This document shows, in pieces, positions 18,982 through 27,210 of a DNA stretch of 64,000 bases. The notes under the pieces were generated by a model. It was not told the DNA's origin and made no database searches. It saw only the letters and a program-made list of their open reading frames with translations. Each line of letters starts with the position of its first letter. Within the stretch, counting starts at the first letter, position 1. The position numbers were made by a program, and so were the translations under genes. Origin of the DNA: an uncultured Nitrospira sp. (GTDB lineage Bacteria > Nitrospirota > Nitrospiria > Nitrospirales > Nitrospiraceae); NCBI GenBank assembly GCA_902500715.1, contig CABVRO010000003.1, forward strand, positions 1 to 64,000, written 5' to 3'.

Positions 18982-20403
18982 ATGGGCGGACGACGCCGGT
19001 TCGATCGAAATAACCTGGTTTGCTGCTTTGCAGCCATTCTGAGTCTCTGCGCCACAGCACCTGCAGCAGCGGCAGGAACCGACACAGCCCGGCACCGGCA
19101 GAGGGAGGCCTCCAGCATGACGATTCATGTGCCCATTCCGATGACCGCCCTGGCCGAGCAGTATGGGAACATTCACCAGTCACTCGCCGCACACCGACGC
19201 ACGCAGCGCGACTGGGTGGCGCTGGGCGGAGGCACCGGATTCCTGAAGTACAGGATCTGGCCGGGAGAGCAGAGTTCCACAACAACCGGAGGCCGCCTGC
19301 TGTCCCAATCCAGCTTTCCCTTCGGCGTGGAATATGCGAAGCAGATCAAAGGCACGGTGACGAAAATTGCCGACTGCGGCCAACAGGATGCGTCAACCGG
19401 CACAGGCCGATTATCGGTAACGCTGGCAACCACCTTCAGCCAGGGTCGCGCCTATACCCTGCTGCCTGCGAGCAGCGTGACCGCGGTGGAAGCGAATCGA
19501 CCCTGCCTGCTCTCCGAACAGGGTGTGGATACAGCACTCCTGATGGCGCAGGTCTATCGAAGTGAATTGCTAGGAATGCTGCCGGCTGCGGATCGGAGGG
19601 CCGCCACCCTCGTGACGCTGAAGCCCGCCGTTACTCACATCTGGAAAGATCTGCAAGAACCCCTGTTGTTGGATGAAGCGGAGGGGATCTGGCTCCAACT
19701 GAATCCTGAAGCCATCGGTCCCGCCGGAGTCGAGTCGCGGTCAGGCACACCGGCTGCGGGGTATGGCGTCACGGCCAGGCCGACCGTCGTGCGCGGCAGC
19801 AAACCGTTGTCACGACATCTCCCCCTCCCCGACCTGCAGTCCCAGTTTCATGACGACGGCTTTCACGTCGCCTTCGCGCTTCAGGTTCCGATCGAGGAGG
19901 CCAATCAACGGCTGCGTGAAGCGGTGGTCGGGCAGGAATGGTCGCTGGGCGTCGGTACGATCACGATCGTGGGAGCGACACTGTATCCCCTGGGCAATCA
20001 AGTGGGAGTGGAACTCACCCTGCGAGGGCTGCTCCCGCTCACGCTTCGTTTGAAGGGAACACCGGAGCACGACGAAGCGGCGGGGCGGATTCTGTTTCGG
20101 GATCTCGACTACACGCTCAAGGAGCGCACGCCGGCCACGGATCTGGCCGAAGAATGGTTGCACGAGCCCCTGCGGGACGAGTTAGCGCGAAGATTGGTAC
20201 TCCCCATTCGAGAGGAACTGGACCAGATGCGACAAGCGCTGGAGAAGGGACTGAACCGGAACCTGACCGGAGGGCGCTTGCGCGGCCTGGTTCGCCGCCT
20301 GTCCCTCGAAGCACTGACGGTGCAGACTGCCAGCCTCTCGGTGCGCTTCAATACCGAGGGTACACTCCACTACGACGCCCATGCCGACATCGCGGCGCCA
20401 TGA
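18982..20403 (+). CDS. Secreted DUF4403-like protein
   Basis: The 473-residue protein begins with a signal peptide (FDRNNLVCCFAAILSLCATA then APAAAA). The start at 18982 has GAGG eight bases upstream. It then has a DUF4403-type opening (MTIHVPIPMTALAEQYGNI), in which a beta-rich lipid-binding-like module begins with an IPxP strand and a short helix. A second such module starts near HVAFALQVPIEEANQRLREA. The C-terminal quarter is helical (EELDQMRQALEKGLNRNL). DUF4403 proteins are periplasmic and of unknown role. The assignment rests on pattern recognition of weak motifs. It ends ten bases before a palindrome shared with the convergent gene. Confidence 0.6.
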   Translation: MGGRRRFDRNNLVCCFAAILSLCATAPAAAAGTDTARHRQREASSMTIHVPIPMTALAEQYGNIHQSLAAHRRTQRDWVALGGGTGFLKYRIWPGEQSSTTTGGRLLSQSSFPFGVEYAKQIKGTVTKIADCGQQDASTGTGRLSVTLATTFSQGRAYTLLPASSVTAVEANRPCLLSEQGVDTALLMAQVYRSELLGMLPAADRRAATLVTLKPAVTHIWKDLQEPLLLDEAEGIWLQLNPEAIGPAGVESRSGTPAAGYGVTARPTVVRGSKPLSRHLPLPDLQSQFHDDGFHVAFALQVPIEEANQRLREAVVGQEWSLGVGTITIVGATLYPLGNQVGVELTLRGLLPLTLRLKGTPEHDEAAGRILFRDLDYTLKERTPATDLAEEWLHEPLRDELARRLVLPIREELDQMRQALEKGLNRNLTGGRLRGLVRRLSLEALTVQTASLSVRFNTEGTLHYDAHADIAAP

Positions 20404-20412
20404 CGCGCGCCT

Positions 20413-20506
20413 TAGCAGGATGCGAAAAAAGTCCGCCAGCGGCGTTCTCGCGTCGCTTCACGGCTCACCGTACCGCACAACGATCGAGTCGCTCTGCAGC
20501 CTGCTA
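20413..20506. repeat. REPIN-like palindrome, degenerate copy, inverted orientation
   Basis: TAGCAGGATGCG and CGCTCTGCAGCCTGCTA form the arms, and GGCGTTCTCG is the reverse complement of the CGAGAACGCC core found in the other copies. It fills the space between two convergent genes, and its right arm includes the stop codon of the thiamine-binding-protein gene. Confidence 0.6.
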
Positions 20507-20812
20507 GACCTTCAGCTTTCGCTTCAGCTGCGATTCGACACTCGACACTTTGCTCGACAAGCGCCCCTTCGGCCCCTTCCGGTAGTCGATCTTGATGCTG
20601 CAGGACACGCGATTACAATCCTTCCGCATCCGCAGGTAGCACTTCTTGACCACCGCCATGACCTCGTCCCATTCCCCTTCCAGCACCGTGCCCATGGGAT
20701 TCAGACGATAATCCACACCGCTCTTGTCGATGATATCCAAGGAGCGTGACACGTATTTGCTCACACTCTCCCCCTTGCCCAGCGGCGACATACTGAATTC
20801 CAGCAACACCAT
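20504..20812 (-). CDS. MTH1187-family thiamine-binding protein
   Basis: The 102-residue protein matches the UPF0045/MTH1187 family: MVLLEFSMSPLGKGESVSKY, LDIIDKSGVDYRLNPMGTVL, EGEWDEVMAVVKKC and DYRKGPKGRLSSKVSSVE. Members bind thiamine or related pyrimidines and form tetramers with a ferredoxin-like fold. The start at 20812 has GGAGAT upstream; the open frame extends further 5' but overlaps the next gene and lacks family similarity there. It lies 49 bases downstream of the siroheme dehydrogenase gene. Confidence 0.9.
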   Translation of the reverse strand: MVLLEFSMSPLGKGESVSKYVSRSLDIIDKSGVDYRLNPMGTVLEGEWDEVMAVVKKCYLRMRKDCNRVSCSIKIDYRKGPKGRLSSKVSSVESQLKRKLKV

Positions 20813-20861
20813 GATCGAGATCTCCTGCTGATAACTGTCGGCCGATAAGAAACGATCGGTC

Positions 20862-21515
20862 CTACGATCCGCGCTTTTCCCCTGCCCCGACGGCCGCCCG
20901 TTGATCCAGCCACACCTTTGGATACTGCACTTTTCCCAGGAGTCGGAATCCATCCAGCGCCTCACGCAGAAGCGCGCGACGTTTCTCCGCGTCCGGTTCG
21001 TTGGCCTTGGCCTGTTCCCGAAGCTGCCCGAGCCAATCGACGAACGCGACAAACTCGTTGTCCAAAATCCGCTCGAGATCTTCCTTCATGAATCCGGAGA
21101 GGGCCGGCGCCTGCCCGCTCGAGCTGATCGCCACACGAACATGACCGGAGCTGACGACGGCCGGCATCACCACATTCGACACGTCGGGCTGATCGACCGA
21201 CCAGATCAAAAACTTCTGTTCGCGAGCCAATCGCATGAGCGAGTGGGAAAGTTCACGGTCGTCGCGAATCGTGTTCAAGACCAGAATAACCGCTTCCAGG
21301 TCGTTCGCACGGAAGTGCCGGCCACGATGGATGATTTTGGCCGAGGCCGCCAGCTTACGAAGCACCTCCTGCAGGGTGGGACTGATGACCGTCACCTTCG
21401 CGCCGGCCTCCAGGAGCCGCTGCACTTTATCTGCCGCTTCTTCATCGCCACCGATCACCAGGACCGGCCACCCACGCACATCGAGTGAAATTTGAAACCC
21501 GGGATTTGCAGCCAT
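20862..21515 (-). CDS. Precorrin-2 dehydrogenase / sirohydrochlorin ferrochelatase (Met8/CysG-N type)
   Basis: The 217-residue protein is a stand-alone siroheme synthase N-terminal domain. It opens with GFQISLDVRGWPVLVIGGDEEAADKV (NAD site GGDEEA), followed by GAKVTVISPTL, RGRHFRANDLEAVILVLNT and ISSSGQAPALSGFMKEDLE. It oxidises precorrin-2, made by the CobA domain of the 2561-4126 fusion, and inserts iron. The ATG at 21515 has TTGGAGG eight bases upstream. The family's catalytic Asp equivalent probably lies in ANDLEA. Confidence 0.88.
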   Translation of the reverse strand: MAANPGFQISLDVRGWPVLVIGGDEEAADKVQRLLEAGAKVTVISPTLQEVLRKLAASAKIIHRGRHFRANDLEAVILVLNTIRDDRELSHSLMRLAREQKFLIWSVDQPDVSNVVMPAVVSSGHVRVAISSSGQAPALSGFMKEDLERILDNEFVAFVDWLGQLREQAKANEPDAEKRRALLREALDGFRLLGKVQYPKVWLDQRAAVGAGEKRGS

Positions 21516-21689
21516 TGAGTTCATCCTCCAACAAATCGACAACGACGTGAACGCGTATCATACAACAGCCGATTTGACAGGGTAAACCCGCTCCGCCATT
21601 CCCCTTTCTGGCAGGAGCTGGGTATAATGCGCCCGCTGGATGACGGGCGAGCCCGTCGCGCGCACCGCGAGTCAACAAAGGAGTCTATT

Positions 21690-22142
21690 GTGGCTGGATA
21701 TACAGGACGATCCCTGGCGATGGCCGGAGGGATCATCGGCATTGCGGCCGTCGCAACCTATTTCGGCGTCGCCCACATCGGGGAGCCGGATCAAGGCGGC
21801 GGATCGATTGCCGGGCACGTGCAGATCGCACCCAACCTGGCCGATCAGGTCAAACCGACCGATGTGTTGTTCGTCATCGTGCGGCGTCCGACCGGGCCAC
21901 CGAGACCCATCGCGGCCAAACGAATCGATGCGCCCAAATTTCCGGTGCAATTTGAGATTACGAGTGCCGATGTGATGGTCCAGGGTACCGAATTGAAGGG
22001 CATGGTGGATGTGATTGCACGTCTGGATCGAGATGGCCAGGCCGGCCAGGCCCAACCGGGCGACATGGAGGGACGCTACCCGAAGAATCCGACGTTACCG
22101 GGCGGGAAGGATGTGAACATTACGATCGACAAGGTGTACTGA
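21690..22142 (+). CDS. Membrane-anchored protein with CcmI C-terminal-like domain
   Basis: The 150-residue protein starts at the GTG at 21690 with AAAGGAG six bases upstream. It has one N-terminal membrane helix (AMAGGIIGIAAVATYFGVAH). The rest resembles the periplasmic C-terminal domain of CcmI/CycH: IAGHVQIAPNLADQVKPTDV, FVIVRRPTGPPRPIAAKRID, FPVQFEI and NITIDKVY. In CcmI this domain helps present apocytochrome c. Here it lacks the TPR part, so its role in cytochrome maturation is an inference. A TATAAT word is at 21623-21628. Confidence 0.7.
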   Translation: MAGYTGRSLAMAGGIIGIAAVATYFGVAHIGEPDQGGGSIAGHVQIAPNLADQVKPTDVLFVIVRRPTGPPRPIAAKRIDAPKFPVQFEITSADVMVQGTELKGMVDVIARLDRDGQAGQAQPGDMEGRYPKNPTLPGGKDVNITIDKVY

Positions 22143-22220
22143 CTCAGAAAGGTTTGAGTTGTGCATTCTGAGTGCTGAGTTGCAGTTTGACTCAACACCC
22201 ATCACGTAACACTACACACT
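22143..22220. repeat. GAGTTG/ACTCAAC spacer repeat between convergent genes
   Basis: The spacer contains GAGTGCTGAGTTGCAG and GACTCAACACCCATCACG with AGTTG/CAACA words in both directions. A related spacer lies at 27211-27327. It is weakly palindromic and AT-richer than the genes around it. I see no gene. Confidence 0.4.
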
Positions 22221-22766
22221 CTACGGATCGGAAGGATCGGCGTCCAACTCGAGGTTCCAGTAGAGGTAGTCCCGCCAGCTTTCCGGCGTATTCCGGATCC
22301 CGATCGTGATCGTGACGGTGGGACTCCAGCGCGGCTTCACGGGTTTCTTGACGAGACGCATGTTGGCTTCTTCCGGCGTCCGTCCGCTCTTCCGGTTGTT
22401 GCAACGCCAACAGGCCGTCACGATGTTCTCCCAGGTCTTCCGCCCGCCTTTCGCGATCGGCACGACATGGTCGAACGTCAGTTCCTCGGTGCGAAACTTG
22501 TGTTTGCAGTACTGGCAGCAGTAGCCGTCGCGCGTAAAAATGTTGATACGGGAAAACTTCACGGCGCGGTGGCTATCCTTGAGCTTCACCAGCTTCAGCA
22601 GGCGCATCACTGAGGGAAGCTTGATCGAGATCGAAATACCATGGATTTGGCGGTCGTAGACTTCGAGGACTTCGACCTTCCCCTGCCAGAGCAGAGTAAT
22701 GGCCTTTTGCCAATGCAGGACACGAAGCGGTTCATAGGTGGAGTTGAGCAACAAGGTCATTTCCAT
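22221..22766 (-). CDS. HNH endonuclease
   Basis: The 181-residue protein has an N-terminal strand-rich region (LLNSTYEPLRVLHWQKAITL) and a zinc-bound HNH core. CQYCKHKF gives the first CxxC, LTFDHVVPIAKGG the catalytic histidine, WENIVTACWRCNNRKSGRTP the asparagine and the second CxxC. This form is common as a single chromosomal gene, and its target is unknown. The start at 22766 has GGAG five bases upstream. Nothing around it points to a phage or restriction cluster. Confidence 0.9.
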   Translation of the reverse strand: MEMTLLLNSTYEPLRVLHWQKAITLLWQGKVEVLEVYDRQIHGISISIKLPSVMRLLKLVKLKDSHRAVKFSRINIFTRDGYCCQYCKHKFRTEELTFDHVVPIAKGGRKTWENIVTACWRCNNRKSGRTPEEANMRLVKKPVKPRWSPTVTITIGIRNTPESWRDYLYWNLELDADPSDP

Positions 22767-22964
22767 AGTGGCTCCGGCGATCTCCTAATGAGTGCACTAT
22801 TTACAGAATAGCAAATGACGTCGCGGTTGTGGCCCTTCTCTGAAGATACTTGCTCAATCTATGCCATATGCAGCCAATGAAATCAAGCGCTTAGGCACTA
22901 CTGCTCACGATGTCACGCAATATTAAGACGACCTGTACTCCGCTGTAACCCATAGAGGACCCTT

Positions 22965-23291
22965 ATGGATTCGCAACCCGACTATGTCACCGTCGCCAAG
23001 GTAGACCAGGTTCCCCCGGGAACCTGCCGCACCGTCGAAGTCGAGGGAATGTTTCTCGCCCTCTGCAACGTCGAGGGAACCTTTCGCGTCGTCGACAACA
23101 CTTGCCCGCACGCAGGCGGACCGCTGGGCGAAGGCTGCCTGGATGGCGAGCTGATTGAATGCCCCTGGCACGGATGGCGATTCAACGTCCGTACCGGTGA
23201 GCGGCCTGAAAATCCTGAAATCCGCGTGGTCTGCGTGGAGGTGCGGGTGCAAGGCGCGAACGTGCAGGTGAAAACTCCGCTTACATTGTAG
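22965..23291 (+). CDS. Rieske [2Fe-2S] ferredoxin
   Basis: The 108-residue protein is a soluble Rieske ferredoxin. The cluster ligands are CPHAGGPLGEGCLDG (Cys, His) and CPWHGWRFNV (Cys, His). There is no signal peptide or membrane anchor, so it should work in the cytoplasm as an electron carrier, as the small subunits of oxygenase or nitrite-reductase systems do. No partner oxygenase is adjacent. Its last 11 bases overlap the 3' end of the convergent membrane-protein gene. Confidence 0.93.
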   Translation: MDSQPDYVTVAKVDQVPPGTCRTVEVEGMFLALCNVEGTFRVVDNTCPHAGGPLGEGCLDGELIECPWHGWRFNVRTGERPENPEIRVVCVEVRVQGANVQVKTPLTL

Positions 23292-23736
23292 GCGGAAACG
23301 GCGGTATCTCACCGCCAGGCGCGCGAGGGCGTCCGCTCTCCGGGCCTTCCGGCATCAACCCGTCGGCCGGCAAGGAGGCCGCATTGACGCGCTTCGTCGC
23401 TAGATCCACGTGCCAGATAAAATCCCGTTCGAACCACTGCGTTGTCCCCTGCTCGCGCATGTAGACCCGAACCTCATACCGCTCACCATCCTGCTTGATC
23501 ACCTTCCACTCTCCCAAGCGTAATCCCAGCTTGCGGGCTTCCTGAATACGGGCCCGCTCGTTGAATGCCTGCAGAATCGTCGGGTAACCGGCGGCCCGGT
23601 GGGTCTGCACCAACGCGAGTGCCTCGGCCGCCTGCGGGTCGAGGATCGGATTCAGGCCCGGCGGTTTCATCCACCAGTAGGCCAGCCCTCCGGCCAGCAG
23701 CAGCGCCAGCACCGTATAATGGATCGCTTTGCTCAT
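23281..23736 (-). CDS. Membrane-anchored protein of unknown function
   Basis: The 151-residue protein has one N-terminal membrane helix (HYTVLALLLAGGLAYWWM) and a soluble domain probably facing the periplasm. The domain has a helical start (EALALVQTHRAAGYPTILQA) and a strand region (GERYEVRVYMREQGTTQWFE, DFIWHVDLATKRV). The last 25 residues are Pro/Gly-rich. I do not recognise the family. It is convergent with the Rieske gene, overlapping it by 11 bases. Confidence 0.7.
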   Translation of the reverse strand: MSKAIHYTVLALLLAGGLAYWWMKPPGLNPILDPQAAEALALVQTHRAAGYPTILQAFNERARIQEARKLGLRLGEWKVIKQDGERYEVRVYMREQGTTQWFERDFIWHVDLATKRVNAASLPADGLMPEGPESGRPRAPGGEIPPFPPTM

Positions 23737-23935
23737 AGGTCGTCACAATAACTGCGGTGGATGGTTGATCAACTCGTCATCATAGGTGGCTACGAATTCA
23801 CTGTCAATCGTCGGACCGCCGCAGGAGGCCGCGAAACCGGCGCCGCAACGAGGCTGCTGTGCTTGACAAGGTTGCGCAACGCTATGGTACAAGTACCGGT
23901 CAACCTTCGCGACATAATCGGAGTCTCACTGTTCA

Positions 23936-24379
23936 ATGAAGTTCTTCTTTTACGCGGACAATTTGAACCTGTCTCAACTCAAGCGTCGCGCCCCGGAACA
24001 CAAGTTTCTTTTCACGGCGTACCTTCCCGACCATAGCATTCAGTTCTGCCGCTGGTCGACGCAATGGCGATGCGGCCTGGCGAGCGTGATTCCGTCGCCC
24101 GGGGAAAAAGTCTGGGGAGCCGTCTTCGAAATCACCGACGAAGATCTCAAGATCCTCGACGAATTCGAAGGCGATGTGCCGCAGGGCGCCTACCGACACC
24201 TGCCGGTTACCGTGATCACGGAAGACGGTGAAAAGTTATTGGTCACCACCCATGCGGCCAATCCCATCGGCAAGTTCAAGCCGAAAGCGCATTACATCGA
24301 TTGGGTACTCAAGGGCATCAAGCAGTGGAAGTTGCCTGAGGAATGCACCGAGCAGTGGAACGCATATAAACCGGCCTGA
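23936..24379 (+). CDS. Gamma-glutamylcyclotransferase-like (AIG2/GGCT) protein
   Basis: The 147-residue protein has the GGCT-like fold pattern: MKFFFYADNLNLSQLKRRAP, then PDHSIQFCRW, WGAVFEITDEDLKILDEFEG with the acidic catalytic-type glutamate, and YIDWVLKGIKQWKLPEEC. The start of GGCT proteins is usually YGSNL; here it is YADNL. Members cut gamma-glutamyl bonds or act on related amides, and the substrate is not clear. A 2Fe-2S ferredoxin gene follows 43 bases later on the same strand. Confidence 0.8.
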   Translation: MKFFFYADNLNLSQLKRRAPEHKFLFTAYLPDHSIQFCRWSTQWRCGLASVIPSPGEKVWGAVFEITDEDLKILDEFEGDVPQGAYRHLPVTVITEDGEKLLVTTHAANPIGKFKPKAHYIDWVLKGIKQWKLPEECTEQWNAYKPA

Positions 24380-24422
24380 CGAACTCACACAGTCGTCGCT
24401 CACCCCATACATTGAGGTCATG

Positions 24423-24749
24423 ATGCCAAAACCGAAATATCATATCCTTGTCTGCACGAATGCCCGTCCGCCGGGCCACCCGAAACCGTCCTGCGGCGGC
24501 CAGGGCTCTGCGCAACTGCTGATGTCCTTCAACATGGGGCTCATGCAGCGCGGCATCATGCCGGGCGAAGTCCTCGTCACGGGCTCCTCCTGCCTCGGCC
24601 CCTGCGAGCAGGGGCCAACCGTCGTGGTATACCCGGACAACACCTGGTATTCGAAAGTCACGGAAGCCGATGTCGCCACCATCCTTGATGAGCACATCAA
24701 GAGCGGCAAGCCGGCGGCGAAGCTGAACCCGGATTCGGTCTGGAAGTAG
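24423..24749 (+). CDS. Thioredoxin-like [2Fe-2S] ferredoxin
   Basis: The 108-residue protein has the four-cysteine pattern of thioredoxin-fold 2Fe-2S ferredoxins: ILVCTNARPPGHPKPSCGG, and later GSSCLGPCEQGPTVVVYP. The end EADVATILDEHIKSG matches the family's last helix. Such proteins carry electrons, often near nitrogen or hydrogen metabolism genes, though none is adjacent here. Two ATG codons are possible (24420 and 24423); GAGG stands five bases before the second. Its 3' end is followed by a hairpin. Confidence 0.88.
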   Translation: MPKPKYHILVCTNARPPGHPKPSCGGQGSAQLLMSFNMGLMQRGIMPGEVLVTGSSCLGPCEQGPTVVVYPDNTWYSKVTEADVATILDEHIKSGKPAAKLNPDSVWK

Positions 24750-24765
24750 GGATGGCAAGCAGCCG

Positions 24766-24829
24766 TCAGCTCTCAGCAGTCAGCGTCAAAAAATGCTGGT
24801 GGCTGAGAGCTGATCGCTGAGGTTTTTTG
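24766..24829 (+). terminator. Possible terminator after the ferredoxin gene
   Basis: TCAGCTCTCAGC and GCTGAGAGCTGA form a perfect 12-pair stem around a 24-base loop. TCGCTGAGG and a run of six T follow. The loop is long and the T run is not directly at the stem, so termination is plausible but not certain. It may also be another dispersed spacer repeat. Confidence 0.4.
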
Positions 24830-24836
24830 AACCGCA

Positions 24837-25352
24837 ATGAGTACCGCCCCTAGTCATAAAGAGCATAAGTCCCATACGCCGAAAACCATCGGTTGTATGG
24901 TCGTCACCTGCAGCGACACCCGCACGCCCGACACCGACACCAGCGGCCAGTTGATCCAGAAATTGCTCAAGGACAAGGGCCACCACATCGCCGCCTACTA
25001 CCTCGTCAAAGACGAACCGTCGGAGATCAGAGCGCGGATCGCCGAGGGCATCACCAATGAGTCCGTTCAAGCCATCATCATCAACGGCGGAACAGGGATC
25101 TCCCGGCGGGACTCGACGTTTGAAGCAGTGGATGCAATGCTGGAAAAGCGGCTGGATGGATTCGGCGAAGTCTTTCGGTATCTGACCTTTCAGGACATCG
25201 GCTCACCGGCCATCATGAGTCGGGCCACCGCCGGCATCATCAAGGGCCGCATCCTCTTCTCGACTCCCGGATCAGAAAACGCCGTCCGCCTGGCGATGGA
25301 AAAACTGATCCTCCCCGAACTCGGTCACCTGGTCAACGAACTCACGAAGTAA
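24837..25352 (+). CDS. moaB: Molybdenum cofactor biosynthesis protein B
   Basis: The 171-residue protein belongs to the MoaB/Mog family, which adenylylates molybdopterin before metal insertion. Motifs are MVVTCSDTRTPDTDTSGQLI, DEPSEIRARI, IIINGGTGISRRDSTFEAVD, and LFSTPGSENAVRLAMEKLIL. The GGTGxxxRD loop and the SPGS-like end are intact. It is a single gene at this site. Molybdenum enzymes such as nitrite oxidoreductase would need it, but none is in the window. Confidence 0.93.
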   Translation: MSTAPSHKEHKSHTPKTIGCMVVTCSDTRTPDTDTSGQLIQKLLKDKGHHIAAYYLVKDEPSEIRARIAEGITNESVQAIIINGGTGISRRDSTFEAVDAMLEKRLDGFGEVFRYLTFQDIGSPAIMSRATAGIIKGRILFSTPGSENAVRLAMEKLILPELGHLVNELTK

Positions 25353-25437
25353 GCGTGAAACGTGAGAGGTGAAAGGTGAAACGAATCACCGTTTCACACC
25401 CCACGCTTGACTTTTGACGTTCAACCCCGCCTCGTCA

Positions 25438-25562
25438 CGGAGGTTCAAGGCGAATCCCCCAGCAAGGCCGCAGGCACCGCAGTACCGGAGGCATACCCTC
25501 AGGGGCGCGTTGAGGATTGTGAGGAGCCGAGAACGCTGCTGGAAAGCCGTTTTCAATATCCG
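25438..25562. repeat. REPIN-like palindrome, copy 1 of the 25.5 kb pair
   Basis: The arms CGGAGGTTCAAGGCG and AGCCGTTTTCAATATCCG pair imperfectly. The inner part has AAGGCCGCAGG, GAGGCATACCCTCAGGGGCG and GAGAACGC, as in the other copies. It lies between moaB and the convergent CBS gene. Confidence 0.75.
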
Positions 25563-25571
25563 CCGTATCAA

Positions 25572-25692
25572 GGCTGCTCAAAATGGCCATCCAACAAGGC
25601 CGCAGGAAGCGCGGCGACTGAGGCGTACCCTTGCGGTACGTCGCAGGGAGTCGTGCGACCGAGAACGCAGTTGGTGGCCGTTTTCAGCAGCC
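25572..25692. repeat. REPIN-like palindrome, copy 2 of the 25.5 kb pair
   Basis: GGCTGCTCAAAATGGCC and GGCCGTTTTCAGCAGCC are complementary at almost every position. Inside are AAGGCCGCAGG, GGCGTACCCTTGCGGTACGT and CGAGAACGC. The right arm ends two bases before the stop of the CBS gene, which makes a terminator role at this convergent junction possible. The region 25353-25437 before the pair holds only GTGAAACG/GTGAGAGG-type spacer words. Confidence 0.85.
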
Positions 25693-25693
25693 G

Positions 25694-26128
25694 TCAGTCT
25701 TGGGAGATCTTCGGCTCGGAATACACCTGCCTATCAGCCAACTTCGATTGCGCATACCGCTTGTAATGCATCAACAGATCGCGCACCGACACCACACCGA
25801 CAATCGCCCCACCCCTGGTCACCGCGAGATGCCGCACGCCGAGATCGCCCATCATATCTTGGGCGTCATCGACATCCTGATTGCTCTCGATGGTGCAGAG
25901 CGGCGAGGTCATCACCTGTTCGAGCGTGAGCTTGCCCACATCCTGATTGGTGGCCAATCCCTTCCGGACGAGATCCGTATCGGTCACGATCCCGACATGA
26001 TTCTTCCCCTTCTTGATTAGGAGGGAGCTGAGCCGTAGGGTGCGCATTTTCTTCGCCGCACCGCGGATGGACATCGTCGGACCGACGCTTTGAGGTTTCT
26101 TGTTCATGATTTGCGCAACAGTTGCCAT
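25694..26128 (-). CDS. CBS-pair domain protein
   Basis: The 144-residue protein has two CBS repeats: VAQIMNKKPQSVGPTMSI to GIVTDTDLVRKG, and LEQVMTSPLCTIESNQ to VVSVRDLLMHYK. A tail of about 20 residues follows. The ATG at 26128 is used because AAGGTATG lies just upstream; the longer frame would put this ribosome site inside the gene. It is a relative of the CBS gene in the heme operon. It probably senses adenine nucleotides. Confidence 0.9.
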   Translation of the reverse strand: MATVAQIMNKKPQSVGPTMSIRGAAKKMRTLRLSSLLIKKGKNHVGIVTDTDLVRKGLATNQDVGKLTLEQVMTSPLCTIESNQDVDDAQDMMGDLGVRHLAVTRGGAIVGVVSVRDLLMHYKRYAQSKLADRQVYSEPKISQD

Positions 26129-26178
26129 ACCACATACCTTTCTGCCCATTGGGACATGAGAGCCGATACCGAGGCTGA

Positions 26179-27210
26179 TTACGACACGGTCAGCACGATT
26201 TTACCAAAAAATTTCCGATTCAGAAGATATTCTTGCGCCGCCTTCGCTTCGGATAGGGGGAACGTCCGGTCGATCACGGACTGCAACCTGCCTTGGCCGA
26301 TCAACTGAGCAGCCTTGAGCAATTCGCTTTGCGACCCCATGTACGAGCCTCGAATCGTGAGCTGCCGGGAATAGACATACCGGAGATCCAGCTTCACCTC
26401 CGCGCCCGTCGTCGCGCCGCAGGTAACCAACCGGCCGCCTTTGGCCAATGCATCGATACACTGCGTCCACACCTCCGGGCCGATGTGCTCGACCACTACA
26501 TCCACACCGCGGCGGTGCGTTAAATCGCGCACTCGCTGGTTCACCTGCTCGCGGCTGTGATTGATCACCTCGTCGGCGCCGAGCGCCTTCGCCTTCGCAA
26601 CCTTGTCGTCGTTCCCGACCGTGGTCAGCACACGAGCACCGGCGAGCTTGGCCATTTGAATCGCCATGTGCCCCACCCCGCTGCCCGCCCCCATGATCAA
26701 CACGTCTTCGCCCGGCTGCACAGCAGCCAACCCGAACAGCATATGCCAGGCCGTGACCGACACCAGCGGAAACGCCGCAGCCTGCTCGAAACTCAACGCG
26801 CCTGGAATCGGGAACACGTTCCGCGCCGGCACCTTCACGTACTCGGCATATCCGCCATGGCACATCGCCCCGATCAAGCCGTAGGACCGGCACATGTTGT
26901 CGCGACCGGCCCAACAATGCTCGCAGCGCCCGCAGCCGACTCCGGGAGACACATACACACGCTCGCCCTCGGCAACCCCTTCGACATGCGCGCCGATCTG
27001 GTGCACCACGCCGGAGATGTCGGAGCCGAGGATATGCGGGAGCGGCATCGGATAGGCGGGACTGCCCTGCCGGATCCAGATGTCGAGATGATTCAACGCG
27101 CAGGCTTTGACCCGCACGAGCACTTCATCCACGCCGATCGTCGGCATCGGCATCTCCTGATACTGCAGCTTCCCCGGCCCGCCATGTTCGTGAAAGACAA
27201 CCGCGTTCAT
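26179..27210 (-). CDS. Zinc-dependent MDR-family alcohol dehydrogenase / quinone reductase
   Basis: The 343-residue protein belongs to the medium-chain dehydrogenase family. The catalytic domain has CALNHLDIWIRQGSP and PHILGSDISGVV. The structural zinc lobe is GCGRCEHCWAGRDNMC. The NADP domain has MGAGSGVGHMAIQMAKLAGA. The residues that bind catalytic zinc in ADH (Cys of the NHLD segment, His-Glu pair) are largely replaced, as in quinone-reductase-like members. The substrate cannot be told from the sequence. It lies upstream of the CBS gene with 50 bases between. Confidence 0.85.
   Translation of the reverse strand: MNAVVFHEHGGPGKLQYQEMPMPTIGVDEVLVRVKACALNHLDIWIRQGSPAYPMPLPHILGSDISGVVHQIGAHVEGVAEGERVYVSPGVGCGRCEHCWAGRDNMCRSYGLIGAMCHGGYAEYVKVPARNVFPIPGALSFEQAAAFPLVSVTAWHMLFGLAAVQPGEDVLIMGAGSGVGHMAIQMAKLAGARVLTTVGNDDKVAKAKALGADEVINHSREQVNQRVRDLTHRRGVDVVVEHIGPEVWTQCIDALAKGGRLVTCGATTGAEVKLDLRYVYSRQLTIRGSYMGSQSELLKAAQLIGQGRLQSVIDRTFPLSEAKAAQEYLLNRKFFGKIVLTVS

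Noticed and set aside
23870-23935. TTGACA and TATGGT as a promoter of the GGCT-like gene
   Set aside because: The spacing is 14 bases, too short for a normal sigma-70 promoter.
25438-25692. Two adjacent similar units taken as a possible CRISPR array
   Set aside because: The units are long imperfect palindromes with no regular short repeats and spacers, and there are no cas genes.
25407-25929. Open frames across the palindrome pair at 25.5 kb
   Set aside because: They translate repeat sequence and run antisense into the CBS gene, so they are not genes.
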